36,407 bases of DNA from positions 1 through 36,407 of the forward strand of contig JBDTLT010000031.1 in NCBI GenBank assembly GCA_039934635.1, written 5' to 3'. Source of the stretch: DATLFA01 sp039934635 (GTDB taxonomy: Bacteria > Actinomycetota > Acidimicrobiia > Acidimicrobiales > WLNW01). The position numbers were made by a program, and so were the translations under genes. This document shows, piece by piece, positions 24,430 through 32,302 of the stretch (within the stretch, counting starts at the first letter, position 1; every line of letters starts with the position of its first letter). The notes below the pieces were generated by a model, which did not search any database, was not told the origin of the DNA, and saw only the letters and a list, made by a program, of their open reading frames with translations.

Positions 24430-25472
24430 CGGCCCGCTCCCGGGGCCAGCGAATCCGCTTCGGAACGCATCTTGTCGTCGGTCAACCAGCACAAGCTCGA
24501 ATGACGGTGTCCGACGTCGATCAACGGCGGAGTCTCGTGGCACCGATCGGTCGCGTGCTCGCACCGCGGCAAGAACCGGCACCCGGTCTGCTCGCTGAGA
24601 AACCGCGGAGGCTGACCCGGGATGGGACGCAGCCGATGGTGGCGCATCGTGTCGAGACGCGGCACGAGGCGCAGCAGGCCGCGCGTGTACGGGTGCTCCG
24701 GCTCTTCGAGGATCCGGCGTACCGGCCCGCGCTCGACGATCACGCCGGCGTACATGACCTGCACGCTGTCGCAGATCGCCGAGACGACGCCGAGATCGTG
24801 ACTGATCACCATCAGCGCCATCCCGAAATCGCGTCGCAGCTGATCGAGCAGTGCGAGGATCTGCGCCTGGATCGTGACGTCGAGCGCGGTCGTCGCTTCG
24901 TCGGCGATCAAAAGCTTGGGCTCGCAGGCGATCGCGATAGCGATCATCACGCGCTGGCGCATGCCGCCGCTGAAGCGCACCGGGAGGTCGTCGACGCGCT
25001 GCTGCGGATCGGGAATGCCCACCCGGCTCAACAGGTCGATCGCCCGTTCACGCGCCGCCTTGCGCGAGAACCCGAGGTGCAACCGCACCGACTCGGCGAT
25101 CTGCTCACCGACCGGGATCACGGGGTTGAGCGAGGTCAGCGGATCTTGGAAAACGATGGATATTTGACGGCCCCGCACCGAGCGCAGTTCGGCTTCGCTG
25201 GCATGCATCAAGTCGAGGCCGTCGAACTCGACGCGGCCGGACAGGCGCACGGTGGACGTCGGCGGGAACAATCGGACGAGGCTGAGCGCGGTGACGCTCT
25301 TGCCGCAGCCCGACTCACCGACGACCCCGAGAGATTGACCCTCGGCGATCGAGAAGCTGACTCCATCGACCGCTCGGACGTCGCCGGAGCGGGTCACGAA
25401 CGAACAGGTGAGATCCGAGACGTCGAGCAACGGCGCCGCGCCCCTCGCTCGATTGGCGACAGTCGCGCTCAT
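24426..25472 (-). CDS. Oligopeptide/dipeptide-type ABC transporter ATPase (DppD/OppD-like)
   Basis: 348 residues. Walker A GESGCGKS (52-59), signature FSGGMRQRVMIAIAI, Walker B KLLIADEAT, H-loop VISHD. Its C-terminal tail contains HPYTRGLL and a Cys cluster (GCRFLPRCEHATDRC). The ATG at 25472 overlaps the permease stop as ATGA. The Ala-Thr after the Walker B Glu (EATTALD) is normal for OppD. Confidence 0.95.
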   Translation of the reverse strand: MSATVANRARGAAPLLDVSDLTCSFVTRSGDVRAVDGVSFSIAEGQSLGVVGESGCGKSVTALSLVRLFPPTSTVRLSGRVEFDGLDLMHASEAELRSVRGRQISIVFQDPLTSLNPVIPVGEQIAESVRLHLGFSRKAARERAIDLLSRVGIPDPQQRVDDLPVRFSGGMRQRVMIAIAIACEPKLLIADEATTALDVTIQAQILALLDQLRRDFGMALMVISHDLGVVSAICDSVQVMYAGVIVERGPVRRILEEPEHPYTRGLLRLVPRLDTMRHHRLRPIPGQPPRFLSEQTGCRFLPRCEHATDRCHETPPLIDVGHRHSSLCWLTDDKMRSEADSLAPGAGR

Positions 25473-26359
25473 CGGCGGGCCTCGGCCAGGTTCGCGTAGC
25501 GGCGGCCCAGCATGTTGAGCGACAACACGGTGAGCCCCAGCACGATGCCGGGCGTGATGGTCAGCCACCACGAGGTTGCGAGATATTGCCGGCCGTCGGC
25601 GATGAGCAGACCCCATGTGGTGTCCGGCGGTTGCACGCCGGCGCCCAGGAACGACAGGCCGGCCTCCGCGAGGATGACCTGTCCGGTGGAGATGACACCG
25701 AGCACGACGATCCGCGACAACAAGTTGGGGCGGAGGTGGTGCCACATGATGCTGCGCCCGGTGCACCCCACCGCGACCGCGGCTTCGATGAACGGCGTCT
25801 CGCGCAGGCGCAGTGTCTCGGCGCGCACGATGCGCGCAAAGGTCGGCCAGACGAGCGTCGGCAGGATGAGGACGAGGTTGATCACGTTCGGACCGAGCAA
25901 GATGATCAACAAGATGGCGACGAGGAACATCGGCATGGCGGTCTGTGCTTCGGCCAGCCGCATGATGAGCCGGTCGACGATGCCGCCGTAGAACCCGGCC
26001 GCCATGCCGAGGCTGATGCCGATGACCGAGCCGATCAACATCGAGACGGTCGCGATGAACACGGTGAGACGAGCGCCTTTGATCACCTGTGAGAAGAGGT
26101 CGCGGCCCAACGCGTCGGTACCGAGGAAATGGAAGCCGTTGTCGGTTGTGCTGAACGGGGGTTTGAGCCGGTCGAGCAATGACTGTTCGAGTGGATCATG
26201 GGGCGCGATTTTCGCGCCGAACACTGCGCAAATCACGATGAAGGCGAGGAACGCGACCCAGATCAACCATGAGCGAGAGCCAATCGCATGCGCGATATCG
26301 CGAACGCGTCGGCCGCGCGTCGACGTCGCTTGTGTGCGGGTCTCGATGACGACCGACAT
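25469..26359 (-). CDS. Peptide-type ABC transporter permease (DppC-like)
   Basis: 296 residues with an N-terminal cytoplasmic segment, TM1 at about 32-51, and five more helices. FLGTDALGRDLFSQVIKGAR precedes TM2 and is the hallmark of the DppC/OppC family. The EAA coupling loop is EAAVAVGCTGRSIMWHHL. The ATG at 26359 overlaps the stop of the DppB-like gene as TGATG; GTG at 26362 is possible. Confidence 0.95.
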   Translation of the reverse strand: MSVVIETRTQATSTRGRRVRDIAHAIGSRSWLIWVAFLAFIVICAVFGAKIAPHDPLEQSLLDRLKPPFSTTDNGFHFLGTDALGRDLFSQVIKGARLTVFIATVSMLIGSVIGISLGMAAGFYGGIVDRLIMRLAEAQTAMPMFLVAILLIILLGPNVINLVLILPTLVWPTFARIVRAETLRLRETPFIEAAVAVGCTGRSIMWHHLRPNLLSRIVVLGVISTGQVILAEAGLSFLGAGVQPPDTTWGLLIADGRQYLATSWWLTITPGIVLGLTVLSLNMLGRRYANLAEARR

Positions 26360-27306
26360 CACGCCACCTGCAGTCGCCGGTCGACGACACGGTAAAAGGT
26401 GTCGACGACGAGGTTCGACAGCACCACGAACAGGCCCGCGACGATGATGCCCGCTTGCAGCACCGGGAAGTCCTGACGGTCAGCCGCGTTGATCACCAAC
26501 TGACCGATACCGGGCCACGCGAACACAACTTCGACTGCGATCATTGCGCCGCCCCACAGGCGCACGTATTCCCACCCGATGGTCGTGATGATGAGCACTG
26601 CCGCGTTGCGGAGGATGTGCTTCCACACCACGACTCGGCCGGCAAGCCCCTTCGACCGCGCCACGAGCACGTAGGGCTTGTTCAACTCGTCGAATGTGCC
26701 CGACCGGACCAGCTGGAAGATGCGACCACCGTGTTCGATCCCGATCGCGGTCGCGGGAAGGATGATGCTCTTCCAGCCGATGTTCCCCGACGTCGGCACC
26801 CAACCGAGCCGCACCGCGAAGATGACGATGAGCACCATGCCCAGCCAGAAGGTCGGCACCGAGATGCCCGCCATCGCGATCATGTTCGCGACGCGGTCGA
26901 AAATACCGTTGGGTCTGGTTCCGGCGATGATCCCGGCGACCGTCCCCAGGATGGCCGCCGCGACGATGCCGGCGATCGACAAGTAGATGGTGGCGGGCAA
27001 CGCTTCGCGCACGGGATCGATGGCAGGTCGCTGCTGCCATAACGACTCACCGAAGTCGCCGTGGGCGATGCCACCGAAGTAGTCGACCGCTTGCTCGGCG
27101 AGCGGCTTGTCGGTACCGAGTTGCTCGCGCAAGCGTTGGATCTGCTCGGGTGTCGAATCGGCGGGTGCCATCGCTTCGGCAGGATCACCGACGACCGACG
27201 ACAAGAAGAAGACCACGACGAGCACCAAGAGGAGTACGACGAAGCCGTCGCGCAGTCGCGTGACGAGGAATCGCAACATCGAGACTCGTTGGCCGGTCGT
27301 GGTCAT
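26359..27306 (-). CDS. Peptide-type ABC transporter permease (DppB-like)
   Basis: About 315 residues with six helices. The RFLVTRLRDGFVVLLLVLVVVF-type N-terminus and EAA-type loop (KPYVLVARSKGLAGRVVVW) mark the DppB/OppB family. The frame can be extended to a GTG at 27339, but that codon lies inside the long hairpin upstream, so ATG 27306 or ATG 27279 (directly before MLRFLV) is preferred. No good Shine-Dalgarno is seen for any of them, so low translation or coupling through the hairpin is possible. It is the first permease gene after the binding protein. Confidence 0.9.
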   Translation of the reverse strand: MTTTGQRVSMLRFLVTRLRDGFVVLLLVLVVVFFLSSVVGDPAEAMAPADSTPEQIQRLREQLGTDKPLAEQAVDYFGGIAHGDFGESLWQQRPAIDPVREALPATIYLSIAGIVAAAILGTVAGIIAGTRPNGIFDRVANMIAMAGISVPTFWLGMVLIVIFAVRLGWVPTSGNIGWKSIILPATAIGIEHGGRIFQLVRSGTFDELNKPYVLVARSKGLAGRVVVWKHILRNAAVLIITTIGWEYVRLWGGAMIAVEVVFAWPGIGQLVINAADRQDFPVLQAGIIVAGLFVVLSNLVVDTFYRVVDRRLQVA

Positions 27307-27336
27307 GGAGGCGAGTGACCCTTTCGTGAAAAGGTG

Positions 27337-27378
27337 CACCGTGTCACGGCCCCCCTCGCGGGGCGCCGTGACACGGTG
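27337..27378 (-). promoter_or_regulatory. Long hairpin between binding-protein and permease genes
   Basis: CACCGTGTCACGGC (27337-27350) and GCCGTGACACGGTG (27365-27378) pair perfectly over 14 bp. After one C-C mismatch, CCCC (27352-27355) and GGGG (27360-27363) extend the stem around a TCGC tetraloop. It starts 13 nt past the binding-protein stop. It most likely stabilises the upstream mRNA end or terminates part of the transcripts, raising binding protein over permeases. Confidence 0.75.
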
Positions 27379-27391
27379 ACCTGGCGGTGGA

Positions 27392-28975
27392 TCAGGAGGT
27401 GAGGAGCATCTCCTTGACGAAGTACTCGTCGTCGAGCCGTGGTTGCCACTCGAGGCGCTTCGTCATGCCGTAGATGAGGTTTTGCTGCAGCAGATAGACC
27501 GTGTACGGGTCGGTGGACATGATCTCGTACACCCGCTCGTACATCGTCTGGCGCTTCGCCTGATCGAGCGTCTTGACCGCGTCGGTCATCAACTGATCGA
27601 CCTCGGGGTTGCAGTACTTCGAGCTCGTGCCCTTGCAGGTGATGTGGGCAATGAGACGGCTGGCGTCGAACCACTCGTTCGAGTTCCACGCGTACTTCAG
27701 GTCGAACGCGCCCGGCTTGTCGCCGGCGATACGGCCATCGGTCTGGAACTTGGTGAACTCGATGAGATTGACCGTGACGGTGATGCCCACCTTCTTCAGC
27801 ATCTCGGCAACTGCCTGCGACGTCTCTTCACCCTTCAAGTAGCGCTCTCGGGGCGTGTTGAGCGTCAGGGCAAACCCGTTGGGGTAACCGGCGTCGGCCA
27901 ACAACTTCTTTGCGCCCTCGACGTCGTACTTGATCGGTGTGAGCTTGGAGTTGAACCCGAGCATGCCTTTCGAGACCATCTGCGCGTTGCTGGGCGTACC
28001 TTCGCCGCCGTAGATGGTCTTCGCGATCAAGTCCTTGTCGATGGCCATGTTGATGGCGAGTCGCACCCGTGCATCCTTGAGTTCGGGCTTGTAGGTGTTG
28101 AACGCGATGTAGCTGAACTCGGTGGCCGGCACGGAGACGGACTTGGGCGCCAACGACTTCTGCTCGGGCAGCAGATCGAGAACGAGGTCGACCTCGCCGG
28201 TCTGCAACGCCGACAATGCGGTCTGCGCGTTCGGGATGATGCGCACGATGAAGTCGGACGTCGTCGGCTTGGTGCCCCAGTAGCCGTCGAAGCGCTTGGC
28301 CGTGATCTGACGGCCGCGGTCCCACGAGACGAACTGGTATGGGCCCGTACCGACAGGCTTCTCGAAGAAGCTGGCGTCGGCCGCCGCCTTTGGCGGAACC
28401 ATCGCCAGTGACGTCATCTGGATCGGTAGCACCGCGTTGATGCCGTCGGTCGTGATGTCGACGGTGTACGGGTCGACGACCTTGGCCCCGGTGATACCCG
28501 TGATGTACGACGTGCGCAGTGTCTTGTAGGTCTTGCTGATGATGCGATTCACGCTGTAGGCAGCAGCTTCGGCGTTGAAATCCTCACCGTTGTGGAACTT
28601 CACACCCTGGCGCAATACGAATCGCCATGTGGTGTCGTTGACCGACGAATACGACAGCGCGAGCAACGGGACGATCTTCGCGTCGCGATCACGGCCGAGC
28701 AGCGTCTCGAAGACGTTGCCGGTGAAGACGCGCGAACTGCGGTCGATCACGGCTTGCGCGTCGATGGTCGCCGGCTCGGTGCCGATCGCAATGACGAGGG
28801 GCTTCGCGTTCGCCGCGGCCACCGGTGCCTTGGTCGTAGTCGGGCCGGCCGCGGTCGTGGAGACGCCGGGCTCTGCCGCCCCACTGCCTTCCGTATCGTC
28901 GCCACCGCATGCGGCCGCGACGAGGCCAAAAATTGTGGCAGCGAACAGCAGTCGCCGGCACCGTGTTAGTCGCAT
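27392..28975 (-). CDS. Peptide/nickel-type ABC substrate-binding lipoprotein (SBP_bac_5)
   Basis: 527 residues. The signal sequence ends in a lipobox with the lipidated Cys23 (VAAACGG), followed by a Thr/Ala-rich linker and the SBP_bac_5 fold. Cluster C features include FETLLGRDRDAKIVPLLA, WRFVLRQGVKFHNGEDF, and VGTGPYQFVSWDRG. Such proteins bind peptides, nickel, opines or other small solutes; the ligand cannot be read from the sequence. The ATG at 28975 is fixed by AAGGAGG at 28985-28991. The open frame continues far upstream, but that is a shadow of the GlcG and amidohydrolase genes. Confidence 0.95.
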   Translation of the reverse strand: MRLTRCRRLLFAATIFGLVAAACGGDDTEGSGAAEPGVSTTAAGPTTTKAPVAAANAKPLVIAIGTEPATIDAQAVIDRSSRVFTGNVFETLLGRDRDAKIVPLLALSYSSVNDTTWRFVLRQGVKFHNGEDFNAEAAAYSVNRIISKTYKTLRTSYITGITGAKVVDPYTVDITTDGINAVLPIQMTSLAMVPPKAAADASFFEKPVGTGPYQFVSWDRGRQITAKRFDGYWGTKPTTSDFIVRIIPNAQTALSALQTGEVDLVLDLLPEQKSLAPKSVSVPATEFSYIAFNTYKPELKDARVRLAINMAIDKDLIAKTIYGGEGTPSNAQMVSKGMLGFNSKLTPIKYDVEGAKKLLADAGYPNGFALTLNTPRERYLKGEETSQAVAEMLKKVGITVTVNLIEFTKFQTDGRIAGDKPGAFDLKYAWNSNEWFDASRLIAHITCKGTSSKYCNPEVDQLMTDAVKTLDQAKRQTMYERVYEIMSTDPYTVYLLQQNLIYGMTKRLEWQPRLDDEYFVKEMLLTS

Positions 28976-28984
28976 CGGACGTAA

Positions 28985-28991
28985 CCTCCTT
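28985..28991 (-). promoter_or_regulatory. Strong ribosome binding site of the substrate-binding protein
   Basis: AAGGAGG on the minus strand, nine bases before ATG 28975. It is the best Shine-Dalgarno in the operon, fits the need for excess binding protein, and settles the start of that gene. Confidence 0.8.
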
Positions 28992-29010
28992 CGCCGTTTG
29001 GCATGGTCCG

Positions 29011-29451
29011 CTAGGTGTTTCCATTTGCGGTCGTACGGGCGGACATGGCTTGAACAGCCAATTGCGCCACGAGATCGTCTTCGTCGGGTGATCCGCCACC
29101 GACGCCGACCGCGCCGATGCACGAATCGCCGTCGAAAATCGGATAGCCGCCCGGGTTCAACGTGACCCCGCCGGGGATGACCTCGGTGAGGCTTTGCGCG
29201 AAGAGCGGGCGGTCGGCCCACTGCTCCAGCAACACGCCGGTGGGTTTGCGAAATGCGGCAGAGAGGCGGGCCTTGCCGAATGCGATATAGGGGCCGTGCC
29301 AGTTCTTGCCCCGCGCCAGCGCAACCGGATGCCCGGCGGCGTCCACCACTGCGACAGTGACGGTCAGCCCGCGCTCCTTGCCGATCGCACGCGCCGTTGC
29401 GACCAGCTCCAGTGCGAAGTCGGTGTCCATGTCGCGTCCGCCGCCCATCAT
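29011..29451 (-). CDS. GlcG/HbpS-like (heme-binding superfamily) protein
   Basis: 146 residues. The family pattern is clear: TVTVAVVDAAGHPVALARG, then the late block GGYPIFDGDSCIGAVGVGGG and SPDEDDLVAQLA. GlcG/HbpS proteins form oligomers; a Streptomyces member binds and degrades heme extracellularly, while many sit in catabolic operons without a known reaction. No signal peptide is seen, so it is likely cytoplasmic. It starts three bases after the amidohydrolase stop (ATG 29451, or ATG 29448). Confidence 0.88.
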   Translation of the reverse strand: MMGGGRDMDTDFALELVATARAIGKERGLTVTVAVVDAAGHPVALARGKNWHGPYIAFGKARLSAAFRKPTGVLLEQWADRPLFAQSLTEVIPGGVTLNPGGYPIFDGDSCIGAVGVGGGSPDEDDLVAQLAVQAMSARTTANGNT

Positions 29452-29454
29452 CCG

Positions 29455-30726
29455 CTATGAACGCGAGCCGCTGACCGAGCCGGCGGGCGGTCGGTCGGTG
29501 ATGTCGTCCCACGGTGTCGACGCCAGTCGCAAGAATCGTGCCGCGTTCTCCCCCATCAGCTTGCGCGTCGCCGGCTCGCCGATGACGTCGCGCCAGGCAA
29601 TGACGTGATCGGTGGTGTCGGGGAACATGCACTCTGGATGGGGAAAGTCGGATTCGTACATCAAAACATGGTCGCCGAGAATGTCGATGACTGCCTTTGT
29701 CATCTGTGGTCCCTCGAAGGGCTCGATCGCGCAGAAGATGCGACCCATCTCGACGAACTCGATCGGTGTGTGCTCGAGCTCGGGCGGCACAGTGCCGTTC
29801 GAAACGAAACGAATCTGTTTGTCGAGTCGCAAGATGAAGTTGGGCAGCCATCCGTGCCCGGTCTCGACGGTACCCACGCGCAGGTTCGGATAGCGATCGA
29901 GCAAGCCGCTGATCATCACGTACCCGAGCAACCGTTGTGCGCCCCACGGATGGGCCGCCGTGCGGGCGAACGCCGCATTGCCCCATACGTCGCGATAGCC
30001 CGGGAAGTACGGCGCCTCGTAGAAGAACGAGTGATGCACGATCGGAAGGTTCGCTTCGTTCATCGCCGCGAAGATCGGGTCGAGATCAGGATCGTCGACC
30101 GGCAACCCTTCGGGCAGCACGATCCACACACCCGCAACCCAGTCCTTCTCGGCCAGCTTCGTTATCTCGCGTGCCGCCCACTTGGGGTCGCCGGCGTGGG
30201 CGAGAATCAAACCCTTGAGCCGGCGCGAGTCAGCGCTCGTGTAGTCGTCGAGATAGCGGTGATATGCCTGGTGCATCAACTTCGCGAGTTCGAGCTCGAG
30301 CGCAGAGCTGCCCGGCGCCCAGGTGCCGGGGATGATGAAGTTGATGTCCACGCCTTCGACGTCCATGTCGAGCAGTCGGCCCGCGGCGTTGTCGTGCTGG
30401 ATGTTGTCGTGGACGAGTGTCCGCGCGTCGTTGCGAGTGCGCCCTTCGAGCGCACCGCGCGCCCCGGCACCGACGCTCCCGCCTTCGGCGGAATCGGCGG
30501 CACCCTCTTTGCGACCCGCCATGCGATCGAACGGGTAGGGGTTCACTCTCACGACGCCGTATTCGTGATCAGGATGCCCGCGCCCGGCGACCGGTTTCGT
30601 CTTGCGCACGTGGGGCTCGATCTCGCCGGCACGATCGCGCAGCGCGCTGTCCGCGTAACGCATCAAAACTTCGTAGCTCGGCGTCACGTGTGTATCGACG
30701 TCGATGACCCTGTAGCCCTGCCGCAC
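29455..30726 (-). CDS. Amidohydrolase-2 / ACMSD-like metal-dependent hydrolase or decarboxylase
   Basis: 423 residues. The first barrel strand carries DVDTHV (Asp11, His13), followed later by His231/His232, ETGHGWLP with His291, and YESDFPHPE with Asp360, the metal-ligand order of the amidohydrolase-2 family. Members include ACMSD and gamma-resorcylate decarboxylases and C-C or ester hydrolases. The first His of the usual HxH is Asp here, as in many family members. GTG at 30726 is the start because GGAGG (30733-30737) stands six bases upstream, inside the end of the GntR gene. Substrate unknown; in context, a decarboxylation or hydrolysis step. Confidence 0.88.
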   Translation of the reverse strand: MRQGYRVIDVDTHVTPSYEVLMRYADSALRDRAGEIEPHVRKTKPVAGRGHPDHEYGVVRVNPYPFDRMAGRKEGAADSAEGGSVGAGARGALEGRTRNDARTLVHDNIQHDNAAGRLLDMDVEGVDINFIIPGTWAPGSSALELELAKLMHQAYHRYLDDYTSADSRRLKGLILAHAGDPKWAAREITKLAEKDWVAGVWIVLPEGLPVDDPDLDPIFAAMNEANLPIVHHSFFYEAPYFPGYRDVWGNAAFARTAAHPWGAQRLLGYVMISGLLDRYPNLRVGTVETGHGWLPNFILRLDKQIRFVSNGTVPPELEHTPIEFVEMGRIFCAIEPFEGPQMTKAVIDILGDHVLMYESDFPHPECMFPDTTDHVIAWRDVIGEPATRKLMGENAARFLRLASTPWDDITDRPPAGSVSGSRS

Positions 30727-30728
30727 AG

Positions 30729-31463
30729 TCAGCCTCCGTGAGGCGCGCCTTCGGCGCGCGCGACTCTGTCGATCAATACGTTTTGCACTCGGTCCAACAA
30801 CTCGATGGTCGTCTCCACCGCGACGGCGATGTCGCGTCGTTCGATCGCATCGAGCACTCGCTGATGACCTTCCCAACCCGCAATGGGAGAATGAGAAGAC
30901 TGCGTTTCGCCACTGAAGACGCGCCAGAAGCTCGGAAGCTTGAAGAACAACCCCGAGGACGACTCGTAGACCTGTCCCAACACCGCGTTCTTGGCAACGG
31001 ACACGACGCCGAGATGAAACTCGACGTCGGCTGCGTGGTACTCCTCGTTGTTGCCGGCGAGGCGCATCGAATCCACCGCGCGCTGCAACGGCTTGAGATC
31101 GTCGTCGGCCCAGTGACGCGCCGCGAGCTCTACCGCTTTCGTTTCGAGCGCCTTGCGAGTTTCGAATACGTCGGCGACCGAGAGACGAGCCGCCAGCGAC
31201 GCGATGTCGACCTCGTGCTCGGGCAGGAGGGCAGGATCACAGACGACGAGCTGATTGTTGCGGCGCTCGACGAAGCCTGATGCGATCAACCCGTTGAGCG
31301 CTTCGCGAACGGTTGTGCGTCCGACCCCGAATGCTTCACGCAGCGCCCGCTCCGACGGCATGGTCTGGCCGGGGCTCAGCCGACCCGCGAGGATCTGCTG
31401 GCGCAGTTGCGTCGTGAGCCGATCGACGAGGGTCTCACGAGTGAGCTTCAGGGGATCGGTCAC
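30729..31463 (-). CDS. GntR-family (FadR/FCD) transcriptional regulator
   Basis: 244 residues. The N-terminal winged helix (about 10-72) contains MPSERALREAFGVGRTTVREAL. The C-terminal FCD ligand domain has Asp146 and His150 in AADVEFH and His200 in GWEGHQRV, metal-site residues of this branch. The start is GTG 31463. Its stop is two bases before the amidohydrolase GTG, so it heads the operon and probably controls it. The nested palindrome 40 bp upstream contains the core typical of FadR-type operators. The effector is likely a pathway acid. Confidence 0.92.
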   Translation of the reverse strand: MTDPLKLTRETLVDRLTTQLRQQILAGRLSPGQTMPSERALREAFGVGRTTVREALNGLIASGFVERRNNQLVVCDPALLPEHEVDIASLAARLSVADVFETRKALETKAVELAARHWADDDLKPLQRAVDSMRLAGNNEEYHAADVEFHLGVVSVAKNAVLGQVYESSSGLFFKLPSFWRVFSGETQSSHSPIAGWEGHQRVLDAIERRDIAVAVETTIELLDRVQNVLIDRVARAEGAPHGG

Positions 31464-31502
31464 TCACCACAACCTTCCGGCTCGATCGATCGTTCAGCTG
31501 CA

Positions 31503-31533
31503 GGCAAGCTGCTTGTCAGACAAGCAGCTTGCC
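31503..31533. promoter_or_regulatory. Nested palindromic operator upstream of the GntR gene
   Basis: GGCAAGCTGCTTGTC (31503-31517), one central A, and the exact complement GACAAGCAGCTTGCC (31519-31533). The centre CTTGTCAGACAAG fits the TTGTCnGACAA form used by many FCD-type GntR proteins. Each outer arm is itself palindromic (CAAGC-T-GCTTG and CAAGC-A-GCTTG). It sits between the divergent GntR and TetR genes, 40 bp from the GntR start and about 113 bp from the TetR start. Confidence 0.75.
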
Positions 31534-31628
31534 AACGAGGCTAGGGGGCGGGCCGGCGGCCGTGCAAGCCGCGAACACCCCTCGAGCGGTTTGTTCACAC
31601 GGTGGAAACGAGGGGAACTGGCCGAGAT

Positions 31629-31641
31629 TCACGTATCGTGA
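31629..31641. promoter_or_regulatory. Short inverted repeat upstream of the TetR gene
   Basis: TCACG-TAT-CGTGA lies 5 nt before the ATG at 31646. Such a position would block translation initiation or a leaderless promoter and could be a TetR self-operator. The repeat is short. Confidence 0.3.
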
Positions 31642-31645
31642 CGAG

Positions 31646-32290
31646 ATGAACGTCTCGCACAACGAAGACTTTCGCGCGAATCAGAAGGAACGAACCCGTT
31701 CCGCGCTCGTTGCCGCCGCGACCGCGATGCTGCGCCGGGGCGCGCCACCGACCGTCGCGGAGGCGGCCGAAGAAGCAAAGGTCTCGCGCGCCACGGCCTA
31801 CCGCTACTTCCCCACCCAGGAGGCCCTACTCCTCGAGATAACCAGCCTCACGCCACTGGTGGCTCCGGTCGAAACGGCACTCGCCAATCTGACCACCGAT
31901 GACGTCGAGGAGCGACTTCTGGTCGTGCTCGACACGATCAACCCGATCGCGTTGTCCGACGAGGTCGCGATGCGCACCGCGCTGCGCCTGTACCAAGACA
32001 TGTGGCTCGAAAACCATGGCAACGACGACACCCCGCCCGTGCGTGAAGGCCGGCGCATGCGGTGGTTGGATCGCGTGCTCGAGCCTGTGCGCGCCGACCT
32101 GTCGGACCAACAGTGGAATCGGCTGCGCTACGCGCTGGCGTTGACCATGAACATCGACGCGCTCGCAATCATGAAAGATGTCTGTCGCATCGACGACGAC
32201 GACGAAGCACTCGAAGTGCTGCGGTGGGCCGCCCGTGCGCTACTGCGGGCTGGGCTCGACGACCGAGATAGCCTCGTCGAGCCCAGTTAA
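31646..32290 (+). CDS. TetR-family transcriptional regulator
   Basis: 214 residues. The N-terminal HTH lies at about 14-60, with TVAEAAEEAKVSRATAYRYFPTQEAL in two parts typical of TetR recognition helices. The C-terminal ligand domain is all-alpha and unassigned. The start ATG is in the TATCGTGACGAGATG context without a clear ribosome site. It diverges from the GntR-led operon and could regulate it or itself. The 3' end carries a terminator-like hairpin. Confidence 0.9.
   Translation: MNVSHNEDFRANQKERTRSALVAAATAMLRRGAPPTVAEAAEEAKVSRATAYRYFPTQEALLLEITSLTPLVAPVETALANLTTDDVEERLLVVLDTINPIALSDEVAMRTALRLYQDMWLENHGNDDTPPVREGRRMRWLDRVLEPVRADLSDQQWNRLRYALALTMNIDALAIMKDVCRIDDDDEALEVLRWAARALLRAGLDDRDSLVEPS
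32250..32286 (+). terminator. Hairpin terminator overlapping the TetR 3' end
   Basis: CTGGGCTCGACGA (32250-32262) and TCGTCGAGCCCAG (32274-32286) form a perfect 13-bp stem with an 11-nt loop. The T-rich stretch TTTCGTTTAGTTTTC (32297-32311) follows. The stem encodes the last codons of TetR, so terminator and coding sequence are shared. It may also stop transcripts from the convergent YceI gene. Confidence 0.6.
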
Positions 32291-32302
32291 CCGCAATTTC
32301 GT

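Noticed and set aside
27307..27339. Upstream GTG start for the DppB-like permease
   Set aside because: The GTG lies inside the long hairpin and adds a non-conserved MHLFTKGSLAS extension; ATG 27306 or 27279 is more likely.
28976..29986. Upstream extension of the substrate-binding protein frame to 864 residues
   Set aside because: It overlaps two real genes in another frame; the lipoprotein signal and AAGGAGG fix the start at 28975.
29605..30741. Plus-strand open frame of 378 codons opposite the amidohydrolase
   Set aside because: It mirrors the amidohydrolase codons; the minus-strand protein has the metal motifs and a ribosome site.
31483..31492. CGATCGATCG repeat as an operator
   Set aside because: CGATCG-type palindromes occur throughout this genome and the string is short; the nearby 31-bp palindrome is the credible site.
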